DNA from: JBAZPT01 sp041645535
Lineage (GTDB): Bacteria > Patescibacteriota > Minisyncoccia > Moranbacterales > UBA2206
Reading direction: 5' to 3'
Assembly (NCBI GenBank): GCA_041645535.1
Contig: JBAZPT010000003.1
Span: forward strand, 1 to 64,000
Length of the DNA: 64,000 nucleotides
A program made the translations under genes and the position numbers. Every line of letters starts with the position of its first letter. Position 1 is the stretch's first letter. Positions 39,559 through 48,054 of the stretch are shown piece after piece. The notes below the pieces were generated by a model, which saw only the letters and a list, made by a program, of their open reading frames with translations, had not been told where the DNA came from and ran no database searches.

Positions 39559-40630
39559 ATTCCAGTCCGCGCAAAGCCAGCCCGACTACCGTACAGTAGC
39601 GGACCGCGTTTTCTTTGTTTATAATCGGCAAATTATTTTTTATTTTCAAATTAACCCAGGGATTGCCCAGCTCAACTACCTTGCCCAGCCTTTTTTCGAG
39701 ATATGGCACTAGTCCCTTGAGATTGGCTCCGCCTCCGCAGAGAATAATTTTTTCCACCTCAATTGTTTCTTTGTTCATCTCGCCGTAAAAATCAAGTGTC
39801 TTTTCGATCTCCTGCCCCAGATTTTCCAGGAGCGAATTGATGGCGGTAAAAATCGGATTGCCGCTTTCCGCGTTTTCAATTCCCTGATTAACCTTGGCTT
39901 TTTCCGCTTCCTGAAAATTCAAATTCAAACTCTTGCCAATCGCGTCATTGATGCTTTCCGAAGAAAAAGGAATACTGGATGTGAAATATGGAATGCCCTT
40001 AACCACTACAATGAAACCGGTTCGCTGCGATCCCAAATCAATTATGAAAGAAGCCTTTTCCTTGGCGATATTTTTCTGGTCAATCAAACTGCGGGCGCTA
40101 GCCACGGATTCCACTTCAAATCCATAGACAGCCAGACCGGCCATTTCCAGCACCGCCGTCATTTCATCAATAGTTTCTTTGCCGACCGCCAGCGTCAAAA
40201 TGTTTTGTTTTCCTGACATATCCGCTTCAATAAATTGCCAGTCATAATAAACCTGGTCGATTGAGAGAGGAATGCTGGCTTCAATTTCCCACTTTATCGC
40301 CTCCTGCGATTCCTCTTCCTTCATTTTAGGGATGCTGACTATGCGCAAAAAGGCTTTTGATTCCGGCACAGAGCAAATGACTTTTTTGGTGCTGATTTTT
40401 TTTGGTCCGGCTTTTTTCAAGACTTCCCGGATACAAGCCGCTACCTTTTCTTTATCAATTATTTTTCCATCTTCAATCAATCCAGGCGGAATATCCTGGG
40501 CGCCATAGCCAATAATTCTTTCCGTTCTGCCTTCCTGCTCCAGCTCAAGAACCTTAACTGAAAGATCGCTTAAATCCAGTCCGAAAATTTTCGGCTCAAA
40601 CCCCATTATGTTTTTATTCAAAAGTCCCAT
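39548..40630 (-). CDS. pilM: Type IV pilus assembly ATPase-fold protein PilM
   Basis: PilM (360 aa), an actin/FtsA-like cytoplasmic protein of the pilus platform. Visible: an N-terminal FGLDLSDLSVKVLEL, phosphate motif FIIDLGSQRTGFIVV, and adenosine motif IILCGGGANLKGL. It binds the PilN N-terminal peptide encoded next door. Length is standard. Confidence 0.93.
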   Translation of the reverse strand: MGLLNKNIMGFEPKIFGLDLSDLSVKVLELEQEGRTERIIGYGAQDIPPGLIEDGKIIDKEKVAACIREVLKKAGPKKISTKKVICSVPESKAFLRIVSIPKMKEEESQEAIKWEIEASIPLSIDQVYYDWQFIEADMSGKQNILTLAVGKETIDEMTAVLEMAGLAVYGFEVESVASARSLIDQKNIAKEKASFIIDLGSQRTGFIVVVKGIPYFTSSIPFSSESINDAIGKSLNLNFQEAEKAKVNQGIENAESGNPIFTAINSLLENLGQEIEKTLDFYGEMNKETIEVEKIILCGGGANLKGLVPYLEKRLGKVVELGNPWVNLKIKNNLPIINKENAVRYCTVVGLALRGLEYED

Positions 40631-40639
40631 AATTCTTTT

Positions 40640-42118
40640 TTATAATTCTTCCCATAAATCAATGGCGTATTCAGTTCCGGTTGGAAAATATGGAGGCGGA
40701 AAATATAATAAATTATTGTCAAAATTCAATACACGATTTGAATAACCTGTTCCATTGGTGTAAGCAAATCCATAACGGAGAAAAGTTGCCATCGCTCCAT
40801 TAATCGTGATTGTTCCTTTATGATCTTCACAGGAGTGGGAATGGCAGCCAAAAGGCGTATAATAATTCCTGCCCACCCGGCCGGATTGAGAAATCATGGC
40901 CGCATCAATTGTCAAATTGTCCAGACTGTCCTTAACCACTTCAATGTCTTGTTGCGATATGAGGCCGATAATATCAGTGCCGTCAGTATGCGTATAAAGC
41001 AAGTTATTCATACCCAGATAAATACTGGCGCTGGGACCCCCCAACAAATTAGCTGCCACAAAAGTAGTTCTTTTGCCATTAATAGTTCCTTCAATCCAAA
41101 TGTTATTTTCAACAAAAATTACCCCGTCATCAGGAATGGCAACGCCCGTCAATTCGCATCCTTCATTTTTAATCGACATATTGGCCGTGTTATAGCTGGT
41201 TACAGTCGTCACTGTCATGGTGTTACCAGTTATTATAATATGCCTTCCCAAATTGTCCTTACTGCCGCACTTGCTGTTATTGTAATAAACTCCGCGCCCA
41301 GTTATTTGGGACTCGCTTTTCATAAACGCCAAGTCGGACACCATCCCATTGAAATCAACCGCCGGCACAGGAAATTCGCGTCCGGCCTCAAAAACATCCG
41401 TGCGCGCAGGCACGCTATTGGGCGGGGCCTCGTCTTCCTGAAACTCATTGCCGACACTGCCATTGTCCGCGGACACATGCGTATGCACGCCGAATTCATT
41501 GTCTCCGTTGTGATCCGGATCGTCATATTGGTCCATCGCGCTGGCAATAATATTATGCGCCAATCCATCAAAACGGATGCCAAAATTAGAAAGGACTTTC
41601 CCGTATACTTCGGTATTTTCTCCGATACGAATAACATCATTGGACAAAAGCGCGTTTTCACTCCAGGATGGGCGGCGAAAACGAACTTGGACCACTCTTT
41701 TCAGGTCCAGATCCTTATATGTCCAGCCGGTCGACTTGACATAAATAATCGTTGAATTTGGATCCGGCGGCTGAACTTCGATTTTATATTTTCCAATCGC
41801 TCCGCCTTCCGGGTCGAAAAACTCCGCTTCATATGGAGCGTTCACGCCATAAGGATTGCCGCTGGCCCAAAAGTCCTTGACTTGCTGCGTCGTTTTGCCG
41901 GAAATTTCGTGCGCCAGATACCAGCGATAAAAATATATTCCGGCTTCCGCTATTTGGAAAGATCCCTCGCGATTGACGCGGCTGATGCTGAAAGTCATTT
42001 GCGAAGTAGTATACCGCAAAATCGAAACCAAAAGAATAGAAACAACTGACATAATAATCAGCGCGTAAGCAATCATTGAGCCTCTTTGATTTTTGCTTTG
42101 CTTATATTTTTGTTTCAT
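40640..42118 (-). CDS. PilX-like pilus protein with a large C-terminal domain
   Basis: A 492-residue protein with one N-terminal hydrophobic helix after a basic start (GSMIAYALIIMSVVSILLVSI, about 13-33) and the PilX-like sequence AEAGIYFYRWYLA. The large extracytoplasmic part is beta-rich and asparagine-rich, resembling a right-handed beta-helix in its later half. Likely a minor pilin-like or adhesin subunit. No prepilin cleavage site is clear. Confidence 0.72.
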   Translation of the reverse strand: MKQKYKQSKNQRGSMIAYALIIMSVVSILLVSILRYTTSQMTFSISRVNREGSFQIAEAGIYFYRWYLAHEISGKTTQQVKDFWASGNPYGVNAPYEAEFFDPEGGAIGKYKIEVQPPDPNSTIIYVKSTGWTYKDLDLKRVVQVRFRRPSWSENALLSNDVIRIGENTEVYGKVLSNFGIRFDGLAHNIIASAMDQYDDPDHNGDNEFGVHTHVSADNGSVGNEFQEDEAPPNSVPARTDVFEAGREFPVPAVDFNGMVSDLAFMKSESQITGRGVYYNNSKCGSKDNLGRHIIITGNTMTVTTVTSYNTANMSIKNEGCELTGVAIPDDGVIFVENNIWIEGTINGKRTTFVAANLLGGPSASIYLGMNNLLYTHTDGTDIIGLISQQDIEVVKDSLDNLTIDAAMISQSGRVGRNYYTPFGCHSHSCEDHKGTITINGAMATFLRYGFAYTNGTGYSNRVLNFDNNLLYFPPPYFPTGTEYAIDLWEEL

Positions 42119-42130
42119 GTTTTATGAATC

Positions 42131-42772
42131 TTATTGTATTCTATCATAATCATTGAGATTTCGCATTTCCACAAATGATTCCATCTGGACGCTGTTCGGC
42201 GCCCTATTAACATTAGGATCAACTGCCAGATTTATCTTAACCAGGCGGATATCGGAAACAATTGCCGGCGTAGACACCGGATTATGCGTCTGGTCACCGG
42301 GATAATTTTTATTGTAATAGGAAAAAACCGGCGTGTTCGCGTCATTCACAACATCTTGTGCCAGCGTCAATGTCGCTTCATCTCCCGTCGCGTAAGTTTT
42401 AGGAAGTCCCGTTGACGGTTTGCGGTAACCCATCAAAATCTTGCCATTGCTTTTATACATATGCACCCTTTCGGTTATGCCGTTTTTGTCATAATCACAA
42501 AAAAATATAAACTCATCGTCGTCGGCAACTTTTATAGGATAAGATCCGTCGTCTCCCTGGCGCGCGCGCCGGATATAATCCACCATTTTATTCACGCCCT
42601 GTGAAACAGCAAAAGTCGATTGTCCCATTTCATATGAGTATTGGTTGGACTGCCAGCTTTTGACAAACAGCTGGCTGAACCCCAAAATCCCGAAAGTAAA
42701 AATCATAATCGCCAACAGCGCTTCAATCAGCGTCATGCCTAATTTTTTGTTTTTTTTGTCCGCAATGTTCAT
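42131..42772 (-). CDS. Type IV prepilin-like minor pilin
   Basis: A 213-residue protein with a prepilin N-terminus KLGMTLIEALLAIMIFTFGI (cleavage after G, E at +5) and a soluble C-domain. It overlaps the next prepilin gene by one base. Likely a minor pilin priming pilus assembly. Confidence 0.87.
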   Translation of the reverse strand: MNIADKKNKKLGMTLIEALLAIMIFTFGILGFSQLFVKSWQSNQYSYEMGQSTFAVSQGVNKMVDYIRRARQGDDGSYPIKVADDDEFIFFCDYDKNGITERVHMYKSNGKILMGYRKPSTGLPKTYATGDEATLTLAQDVVNDANTPVFSYYNKNYPGDQTHNPVSTPAIVSDIRLVKINLAVDPNVNRAPNSVQMESFVEMRNLNDYDRIQ

Positions 42773-44112
42773 TAAGTTGCAGTTAATTTAACAGTTTTCG
42801 CGGTAAAATTATCCACCGCCGCCGTTGAATTGTTATCCTGAAATCCGTCCGCCGTTATTTCGATATTATAATCTCCCGGCGCAAATACCGGAACAGCCGT
42901 GAGCGGAAAGATAGCCACACCATCATTGGCTGTGGTAATCGTGGCGTCATAACCGCCTCCATTTGTAAGATGCACTGTCGCGCCCTCAATTGGAGTACTA
43001 TCACTGTCTTTTTGAACATAGACAACCAGAGAATCCTCGTCATTTTTCGCGAATTTTATCTTGACTGTTTTTGTCTCATTTGGCAGAACTGTTACCGGCG
43101 AAATTGGCTCTGTGCTGATGAGAGTATATCCGGAAACCGGATCAACATCCGAAAGAACATACTGTCCGGGACTGCGGTCGTCTAATTTATTTTCACCGCT
43201 TAAATCAGTGGTATAGTCATGATCTGTATTATAAACATTGGCTGGCGGAACTGAAGTATCGGTCCCTAAAATTCTTCCTCCCTTGAAATGAAAATTTACA
43301 CTCGGCAAGGCCACTCCCAAATAATCCAGTGATTTAATATCCACATCAGATGTTTTGTTAAGTATAATAGTTTTAGTATTTACCGACCCGCTGACTACGG
43401 AAGCATGCGAATCAATCGGATTGTATTCCACGCTATCCGGATCAACTGTTTCCACTGTTTCATAATCGTTTTTGGAAACTGTAAGTTTATATCCCCAGAT
43501 GGACGCTTTAGCGCCGGGAAACATTAAATTGCCGGAATCGTCTGTTTCCGCGGCAATATCAACCGTCGGAGAAACAGCATCGTTTTCAATTTTTATTTCA
43601 GCCTGCCCGACTCCCTGGCCTTCACTATTAATAACATTGATTGCCAGCACCCCGTCTCCGGAAGCCAGTTCCATTCCTGACGGAACGAAACGGGAAACTA
43701 ATTCGACATCGCTTTCGCTTACTCCTGTCCAGGAAACGGCAACCTTGACTATCTTGTAATCATTGGGAATTGTGTCTGTCGGATATACTCCATCAAAAGG
43801 ATCATCCTGATATTTTATGAAAGTCCGCACGGCATAGGTTTTTCCATCAACGGTAATATTTTCTTCGGCTGGAATATCTCCATTTGGAATTCCGCCAATC
43901 GTCCCGATATCGCTGTATTGCATATTGCGGATTATTTCCATTTTTTCATTGGCAATTTGATTTGAGCTCTGTCGGTCTTTCACATCAATCGTATAGCGGG
44001 TATTCACGGAAAAAACGGAATAAAAAGTGCTGGTTATTATGGTAAAAATAAACAAAAAAACCAAAGCCTCAATAAGCGTAAAGCCAAATTTATAATTTTT
44101 TATTTTTGTCAT
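42772..44112 (-). CDS. Large prepilin with carboxypeptidase-regulatory-like repeats
   Basis: A 446-residue protein starting with a prepilin motif (FGFTLIEALVFLFIFTIITS). Three beta-sandwich segments follow (about 155-235, 250-345, 350-446) of the CNA-B/carboxypeptidase-regulatory type (for example INVINSEGQGVGQAEIKI and DSTPIEGATVHLTNGGG). Such an enlarged pilin likely forms the pilus tip or an adhesin that contacts a host surface, an idea that suits the epibiotic life of CPR cells. Confidence 0.85.
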   Translation of the reverse strand: MTKIKNYKFGFTLIEALVFLFIFTIITSTFYSVFSVNTRYTIDVKDRQSSNQIANEKMEIIRNMQYSDIGTIGGIPNGDIPAEENITVDGKTYAVRTFIKYQDDPFDGVYPTDTIPNDYKIVKVAVSWTGVSESDVELVSRFVPSGMELASGDGVLAINVINSEGQGVGQAEIKIENDAVSPTVDIAAETDDSGNLMFPGAKASIWGYKLTVSKNDYETVETVDPDSVEYNPIDSHASVVSGSVNTKTIILNKTSDVDIKSLDYLGVALPSVNFHFKGGRILGTDTSVPPANVYNTDHDYTTDLSGENKLDDRSPGQYVLSDVDPVSGYTLISTEPISPVTVLPNETKTVKIKFAKNDEDSLVVYVQKDSDSTPIEGATVHLTNGGGYDATITTANDGVAIFPLTAVPVFAPGDYNIEITADGFQDNNSTAAVDNFTAKTVKLTAT

Positions 44113-44119
44113 TTGAATT

Positions 44120-45334
44120 TTATTTTATATTTTCCAGCACGCTATACATCGGCTGCAGAATTGAAACCGCGAAAAATCCGACCGCGCTGCCGATAATGAT
44201 CATCAAAACCGGCTCAATGATGGATGAGAGGTTTTTTGTCAGCTGATCGACTTCCGCTTCATAAAATTCGGCCAGATTCATCAGCACCGTGTCGGTTTTT
44301 CCCGTTTCTTCCCCCACCTCAATCATTTGCGGCACCAGCACGGGAAAAATATTTTTTTCTTCATAGATCAGCTTGCTTAAGTTGATTCCTTTCTGGATGC
44401 TTTCCGAGGCTCTTTCAAACGCCCTTTTATAATAAAAATTAGTCAATGTCCGCGAAAGAATTCTGAGCGCTTCCACGACCGGCACGCCGCTTTTGAGCAG
44501 CGAGCTGTAAATTCTCGCGAAGCGGGCGCAATTCATTTTAATGACAATATTTTTAAGAACGGGGATTTTAATCGTGATAAGGCCCAGCGCTTTTTTGCCG
44601 GCGTTGGTCGTAAGCAGTATTTTTATAATAAAAATGGCAGTCGCCACTAAGCTCACCGCGATGATGAAGTGCTCCCTGAAAAAAGTGCTGGTTCCGATAA
44701 TGAATTTGGTGGAAGCCGGCAGGTCAGCATTGAGATCCTTGAAAACTCCGGTGATTTGCGGCACGACATAAACCATCATCACGATTCCGATGAGAATCAT
44801 AGCCACCAAAATAACCGCCGGATAAACCAGAGCGCCCCGCACTTTGCGGATGATTTCGTATTCTTTTTCCAATTGCACCGCCAAAATATTCAAAACCTCC
44901 TCCAAATTTCCACTGGTTTCCCCCACCCGGATCATATTGACAAAAAGTTCGCCAAAAACGCCGGGATATTTCGCCAGCGCGTCAGCCAGCGTCGTGCCTG
45001 TCTGCAAATCATCCTGCACAGTTTTTAAAATTCCGATGAATCTCTTGTTTTGCGTTTGAATGGTAATGTTTCTAATAGCCTTGGAAAGAGGCAGTCCCGA
45101 AGCAATCATCACGCTTAAATTGCGCGCGAACATCATTTTCTCGCTGAGCGGAACTTTGGTGAAACGATCAAAAAAATTAACCTTAACCTTGGCATCATCT
45201 TTCATTTCTTTGAAAGATGTCAAAACAAAACCGTCGGCGCGCAATTGCCCGGCCAAATCCCGTTCGTCTTTGGCATTCATCTCGCCGCTTTTTGTTTCTC
45301 CCGTATAACTTTTCGCGGTATAAAATATACGCAT
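44120..45334 (-). CDS. pilC: Type II secretion/pilus inner-membrane platform protein PilC/GspF
   Basis: A 404-residue PilC/GspF protein with two repeated T2SSF domains (about 68-190 and 270-395). Conserved parts: FARNLSVMIASGLPLSKAI, GELFVNMIRVGETSGNLEEVL and VPQMIEVGEETGKTD, with three membrane helices. It anchors the assembly motor. The pilB and pilT ATPase genes are not in this window. First gene of the operon; a TATAAT-like box lies at 45364-45359. Confidence 0.94.
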   Translation of the reverse strand: MRIFYTAKSYTGETKSGEMNAKDERDLAGQLRADGFVLTSFKEMKDDAKVKVNFFDRFTKVPLSEKMMFARNLSVMIASGLPLSKAIRNITIQTQNKRFIGILKTVQDDLQTGTTLADALAKYPGVFGELFVNMIRVGETSGNLEEVLNILAVQLEKEYEIIRKVRGALVYPAVILVAMILIGIVMMVYVVPQITGVFKDLNADLPASTKFIIGTSTFFREHFIIAVSLVATAIFIIKILLTTNAGKKALGLITIKIPVLKNIVIKMNCARFARIYSSLLKSGVPVVEALRILSRTLTNFYYKRAFERASESIQKGINLSKLIYEEKNIFPVLVPQMIEVGEETGKTDTVLMNLAEFYEAEVDQLTKNLSSIIEPVLMIIIGSAVGFFAVSILQPMYSVLENIK

Positions 45335-45536
45335 TCCAATTTTGTTTTAATTATTTTGATTATAACATAAAATGTGGATTTTAAAAAGCCCAGACCTTAA
45401 CCTTCAGGCTGATAATACAGAAAATTAGCTTGTCATCGCAAAAAGCAAGGATGGATAAAAAATAAACAAAAAAAGGCTTAAATAAGCCCTCTGAAAAGTG
45501 CAAGGAATGTAACAAAAAGCTGAAATATACCCTAAG

Positions 45537-46295
45537 CTATTTTTTGCCGATAAATATGATATTTTTACCGCTAATCAGATCGCATTTTTCCGTTTTGAAG
45601 CCGACTTCTTCGAATAATTTTTTCAGTTCTCTTTTTGTAAAAGCATGATGATAGCGGTAGAAAGTCTCGCCTTGATTATTTTTAAATGTGATATAACAGT
45701 CGTTCCAATTTAGATTAGATTTTCCGCTCATTTTATCCAGCCAATTTTTCAGAATATTTTTAAAATACTTTTTCTGCCCGCCTCGCGCCAGCCTCGCCGA
45801 GTCTAGGCGGGTTGACGAGTGGTCTCTGCGAGTCGAGGCGGGCCACAAATTCCAAACAGTCGCGACGATATGCCCGCCCAGTTTTGTGGCGCGAAATAAT
45901 TCCCCTGCCATTTTTTCCGCGTGAACTTTCGGAAAATGATGAAAGACCGCGATTGAGTATATGGCATTGAAATAATTATCAGGAAATGCTAGACTTCCTG
46001 AACTGGATATTTTCTGGAATTTGATATTATCGGCTCCATATTTATCATTGGCAATATCAATCAGCTTTTGCGACACATCCACTCCTGTGTAATTTGTATT
46101 TTTGCCAGTCAATAGTTCTAGAAGCCGGCCGTTGCCACAGCCAAAATCTAAAATTTTATCCCCGTCTTTGGCATAATCTCTGATAAATTCCATTCCGCGC
46201 CAAAAAAACTTCCGCGTTTCGCTGAATTTATCGGCCATTAAATCATAACCAGATTCAGTTTCCTGTAAAATTTTATTACTGATGTCTTTGTCCAT
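45537..46295 (-). CDS. Class I SAM methyltransferase, Trm9/ABH8-like
   Basis: A 252-residue SAM-dependent methyltransferase with KILDFGCGNGRLLEL and FDAIY-type motif NYFNAIYSIAVFHHF. The HHFP and VWN motifs resemble Trm9/ALKBH8 tRNA methyltransferases, which finish the mcm5U34 modification begun by Elp3. The divergent neighbour here is an Elp3 homologue, and their 5' ends overlap by 14 bp. About 22 extra residues (PASTRRDHSSTRLDS onward, near 155-176) separate VWNLW from QKKYF, encoded by a palindrome. Confidence 0.8.
   Translation of the reverse strand: MDKDISNKILQETESGYDLMADKFSETRKFFWRGMEFIRDYAKDGDKILDFGCGNGRLLELLTGKNTNYTGVDVSQKLIDIANDKYGADNIKFQKISSSGSLAFPDNYFNAIYSIAVFHHFPKVHAEKMAGELFRATKLGGHIVATVWNLWPASTRRDHSSTRLDSARLARGGQKKYFKNILKNWLDKMSGKSNLNWNDCYITFKNNQGETFYRYHHAFTKRELKKLFEEVGFKTEKCDLISGKNIIFIGKK
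45777..45843. repeat. Palindromic insert in the methyltransferase gene
   Basis: GCCCGCCTCG (45777-45786) and CGAGGCGGGC (45834-45843) form the outer stem. The loop repeats CGAGTC/GACGAG words. Read in frame. Confidence 0.75.
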
Positions 46296-48054
46296 GCTTA
46301 AAGCCTACGATAATTTTATAAAACTGGCAACTAAAAAAGTCTCCAAAAATTCGGAAGATTTTTTGGGCTTGAAAAAAGAAATTTCCGGCCAGCTCCAGCT
46401 TCCCCTGCCAACCAACGCCGATCTTCGCGAACATTATGAAAAAATGATCAAGGTTAAAAAAATAAAAAGAAATATAAAATTCGAAGAAATAATGCAAAGC
46501 CGCAAAATTCGGACTCAATCCGGCGTGGCTATCGTGGCAGTCCTGACTAAAGAATATCCTTGCCCAGGCAAATGCCTCTACTGCCCCACCGAAAAAGGCA
46601 TGCCCAAAAGCTACCTTTCCAATGAACCGGCGGTGATGCGCGCCATCGCTTCAAAATTCAACCCATACAAACAAGTGCAAAATCGCCTGCGCTCGCTCGA
46701 ACTCAATGGCCATAAAACCGACAAAATTGAATTGATTGTTATGGGCGGGACTTTTTCCTATCTGCCGAAAAATTATCAATTAAAATTTATCACCGAATGT
46801 TTCCGAGCCGCAAACGATTACTCTGTTCGTAGCGGTCCGACCGCTTTTGGTCATTCCAGTCGAGAGCGGTCGGACCGCTACTTAAGCCTTTTGCATGAGC
46901 AGAATAGAAATGAAAAAACCAAACATCGGATTGTCGGACTCACCTTGGAAACCAGGCCGGATTATATTAATGGAGAAGAAATTTTGAATTTTAGAAAATT
47001 AGGCTGCACGCGGGTGGAATTGGGCGTACAAAGCATCTTTGATGATGTTTTGAAAATTAACAAGCGCGGGCACGCTGTCGCAGAAACTATTAGGGCTACG
47101 AAACTACTGAAAGACGCCGGCTTTAAAATTAACTATCATATTATGCCCGGCCTACCCGGATCAAGTTTGAAAAAAGATTATCAAATGTTTCAAAAATTAT
47201 TTTCTAATCCAAGTTTCCAGCCGGATATGCTGAAAATTTACCCGACCGTTGTAGTAAAAAACAGCGCGCTTTATAATTTTTGGAAACGAGGCACTTACAA
47301 ACCGCTCACCGATAAGCAATTTGAAAAATTTATTTTGGAAGTGAAAAACAAAATTATTCCACCCTATGTCAGAATCTCGCGTCTAGTACGCGATGTCCCC
47401 GCCACTTCCATCGTCGCCGGGCCGACCATTTCTAATCTGCGCCAAATGATTGCCGGGAAATCCAGCTGCCGGTGCATCCGCTGCCGCGAAGTCGGAGCAG
47501 ATTACAAAATAAATGACCTGCCCGCAATGCTTCGCTGTTTGAAAAAAAATGACAAATCGAATATCTTGTCGCATTCAACAAAGAAAGTACTGACCAAAAG
47601 TGACATAGCGATGCAGGCGGGAAAAATAATTTTAGACCGGATTGATTATCCGGCTTCGGATGGAAAAGAAATATTTCTGCAATATGTTTCGCCAGACAAG
47701 CCTGCCCGCGGACGCGGGACGCGACCAAGGAAGAAATTATTTGCTCTTTTGCGCCTGCGCATTCCCGGCAATCAAAAATCAGCTCTCATCCGCGAAGTAC
47801 ATACATATGGAAAACTTAAATCAATTAATACTAAGGGTAAAAAATCCCTGCCCGCATCGCTACGCGAAGCGTTGCAGGCGGGTCCCCAGCATATCGGCCT
47901 CGGTAAAAAACTGATGCAAGAAGCAGAGCGCATCGCCAAAACAGAATTCGGCCTCAACAAAATTACAGTGATTTCAGGCGTCGGAGTTAGAGGTTATTAT
48001 CGTAAGCTTGGATATAAATTGAAGGATACCTATATGACAAAGACTTTTATTTAA
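46282..48054 (+). CDS. elp3: Elp3-type radical SAM tRNA uridine-34 modification enzyme
   Basis: A 590-residue Elp3 homologue: a radical-SAM domain with C94, C98 and C101 (YPCPGKCLYC) and a C-terminal GNAT acetyltransferase domain (about 485-590; REVHTYG, GLGKKLMQEAERIA, GVGVRGYYRKLGY). Elp3 builds 5-carboxymethyluridine at the wobble base from acetyl-CoA. Two palindrome-coded additions are present: SVRSGPTAFGHSSRERSDR (about 183-201) and KSLPASLREALQAGP in the GNAT part. A second start, ATG at 46294, is possible. It ends inside the convergent dxs by 8 bp. Confidence 0.92.
   Translation: MSLSMLKAYDNFIKLATKKVSKNSEDFLGLKKEISGQLQLPLPTNADLREHYEKMIKVKKIKRNIKFEEIMQSRKIRTQSGVAIVAVLTKEYPCPGKCLYCPTEKGMPKSYLSNEPAVMRAIASKFNPYKQVQNRLRSLELNGHKTDKIELIVMGGTFSYLPKNYQLKFITECFRAANDYSVRSGPTAFGHSSRERSDRYLSLLHEQNRNEKTKHRIVGLTLETRPDYINGEEILNFRKLGCTRVELGVQSIFDDVLKINKRGHAVAETIRATKLLKDAGFKINYHIMPGLPGSSLKKDYQMFQKLFSNPSFQPDMLKIYPTVVVKNSALYNFWKRGTYKPLTDKQFEKFILEVKNKIIPPYVRISRLVRDVPATSIVAGPTISNLRQMIAGKSSCRCIRCREVGADYKINDLPAMLRCLKKNDKSNILSHSTKKVLTKSDIAMQAGKIILDRIDYPASDGKEIFLQYVSPDKPARGRGTRPRKKLFALLRLRIPGNQKSALIREVHTYGKLKSINTKGKKSLPASLREALQAGPQHIGLGKKLMQEAERIAKTEFGLNKITVISGVGVRGYYRKLGYKLKDTYMTKTFI
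46829..46881. repeat. Palindromic insert 1 in elp3
   Basis: A 17-bp stem, GTAGCGGTCCGACCGCT with AGCGGTCGGACCGCTAC, around a 19-bp loop. It sits between codons for NDY and YLSL. Confidence 0.87.
47847..47884. repeat. Palindromic insert 2 in elp3
   Basis: CCCTGCCCGCATCGCTACGC followed by GAAGCGTTGCAGGCGGG. It shares CTGCCCGCATCGCTACGC and GAAGCGTTGC with the insert in the glycosyltransferase gene at 26.8 kb, so this is a repeated element rather than chance. Confidence 0.82.

Noticed and set aside
40820..41755. A 311-codon open frame opposite the PilX-like gene
   Set aside because: Antisense to a pilus operon gene with a prepilin-like N-terminus and tight spacing to its neighbours. No domain or Shine-Dalgarno.
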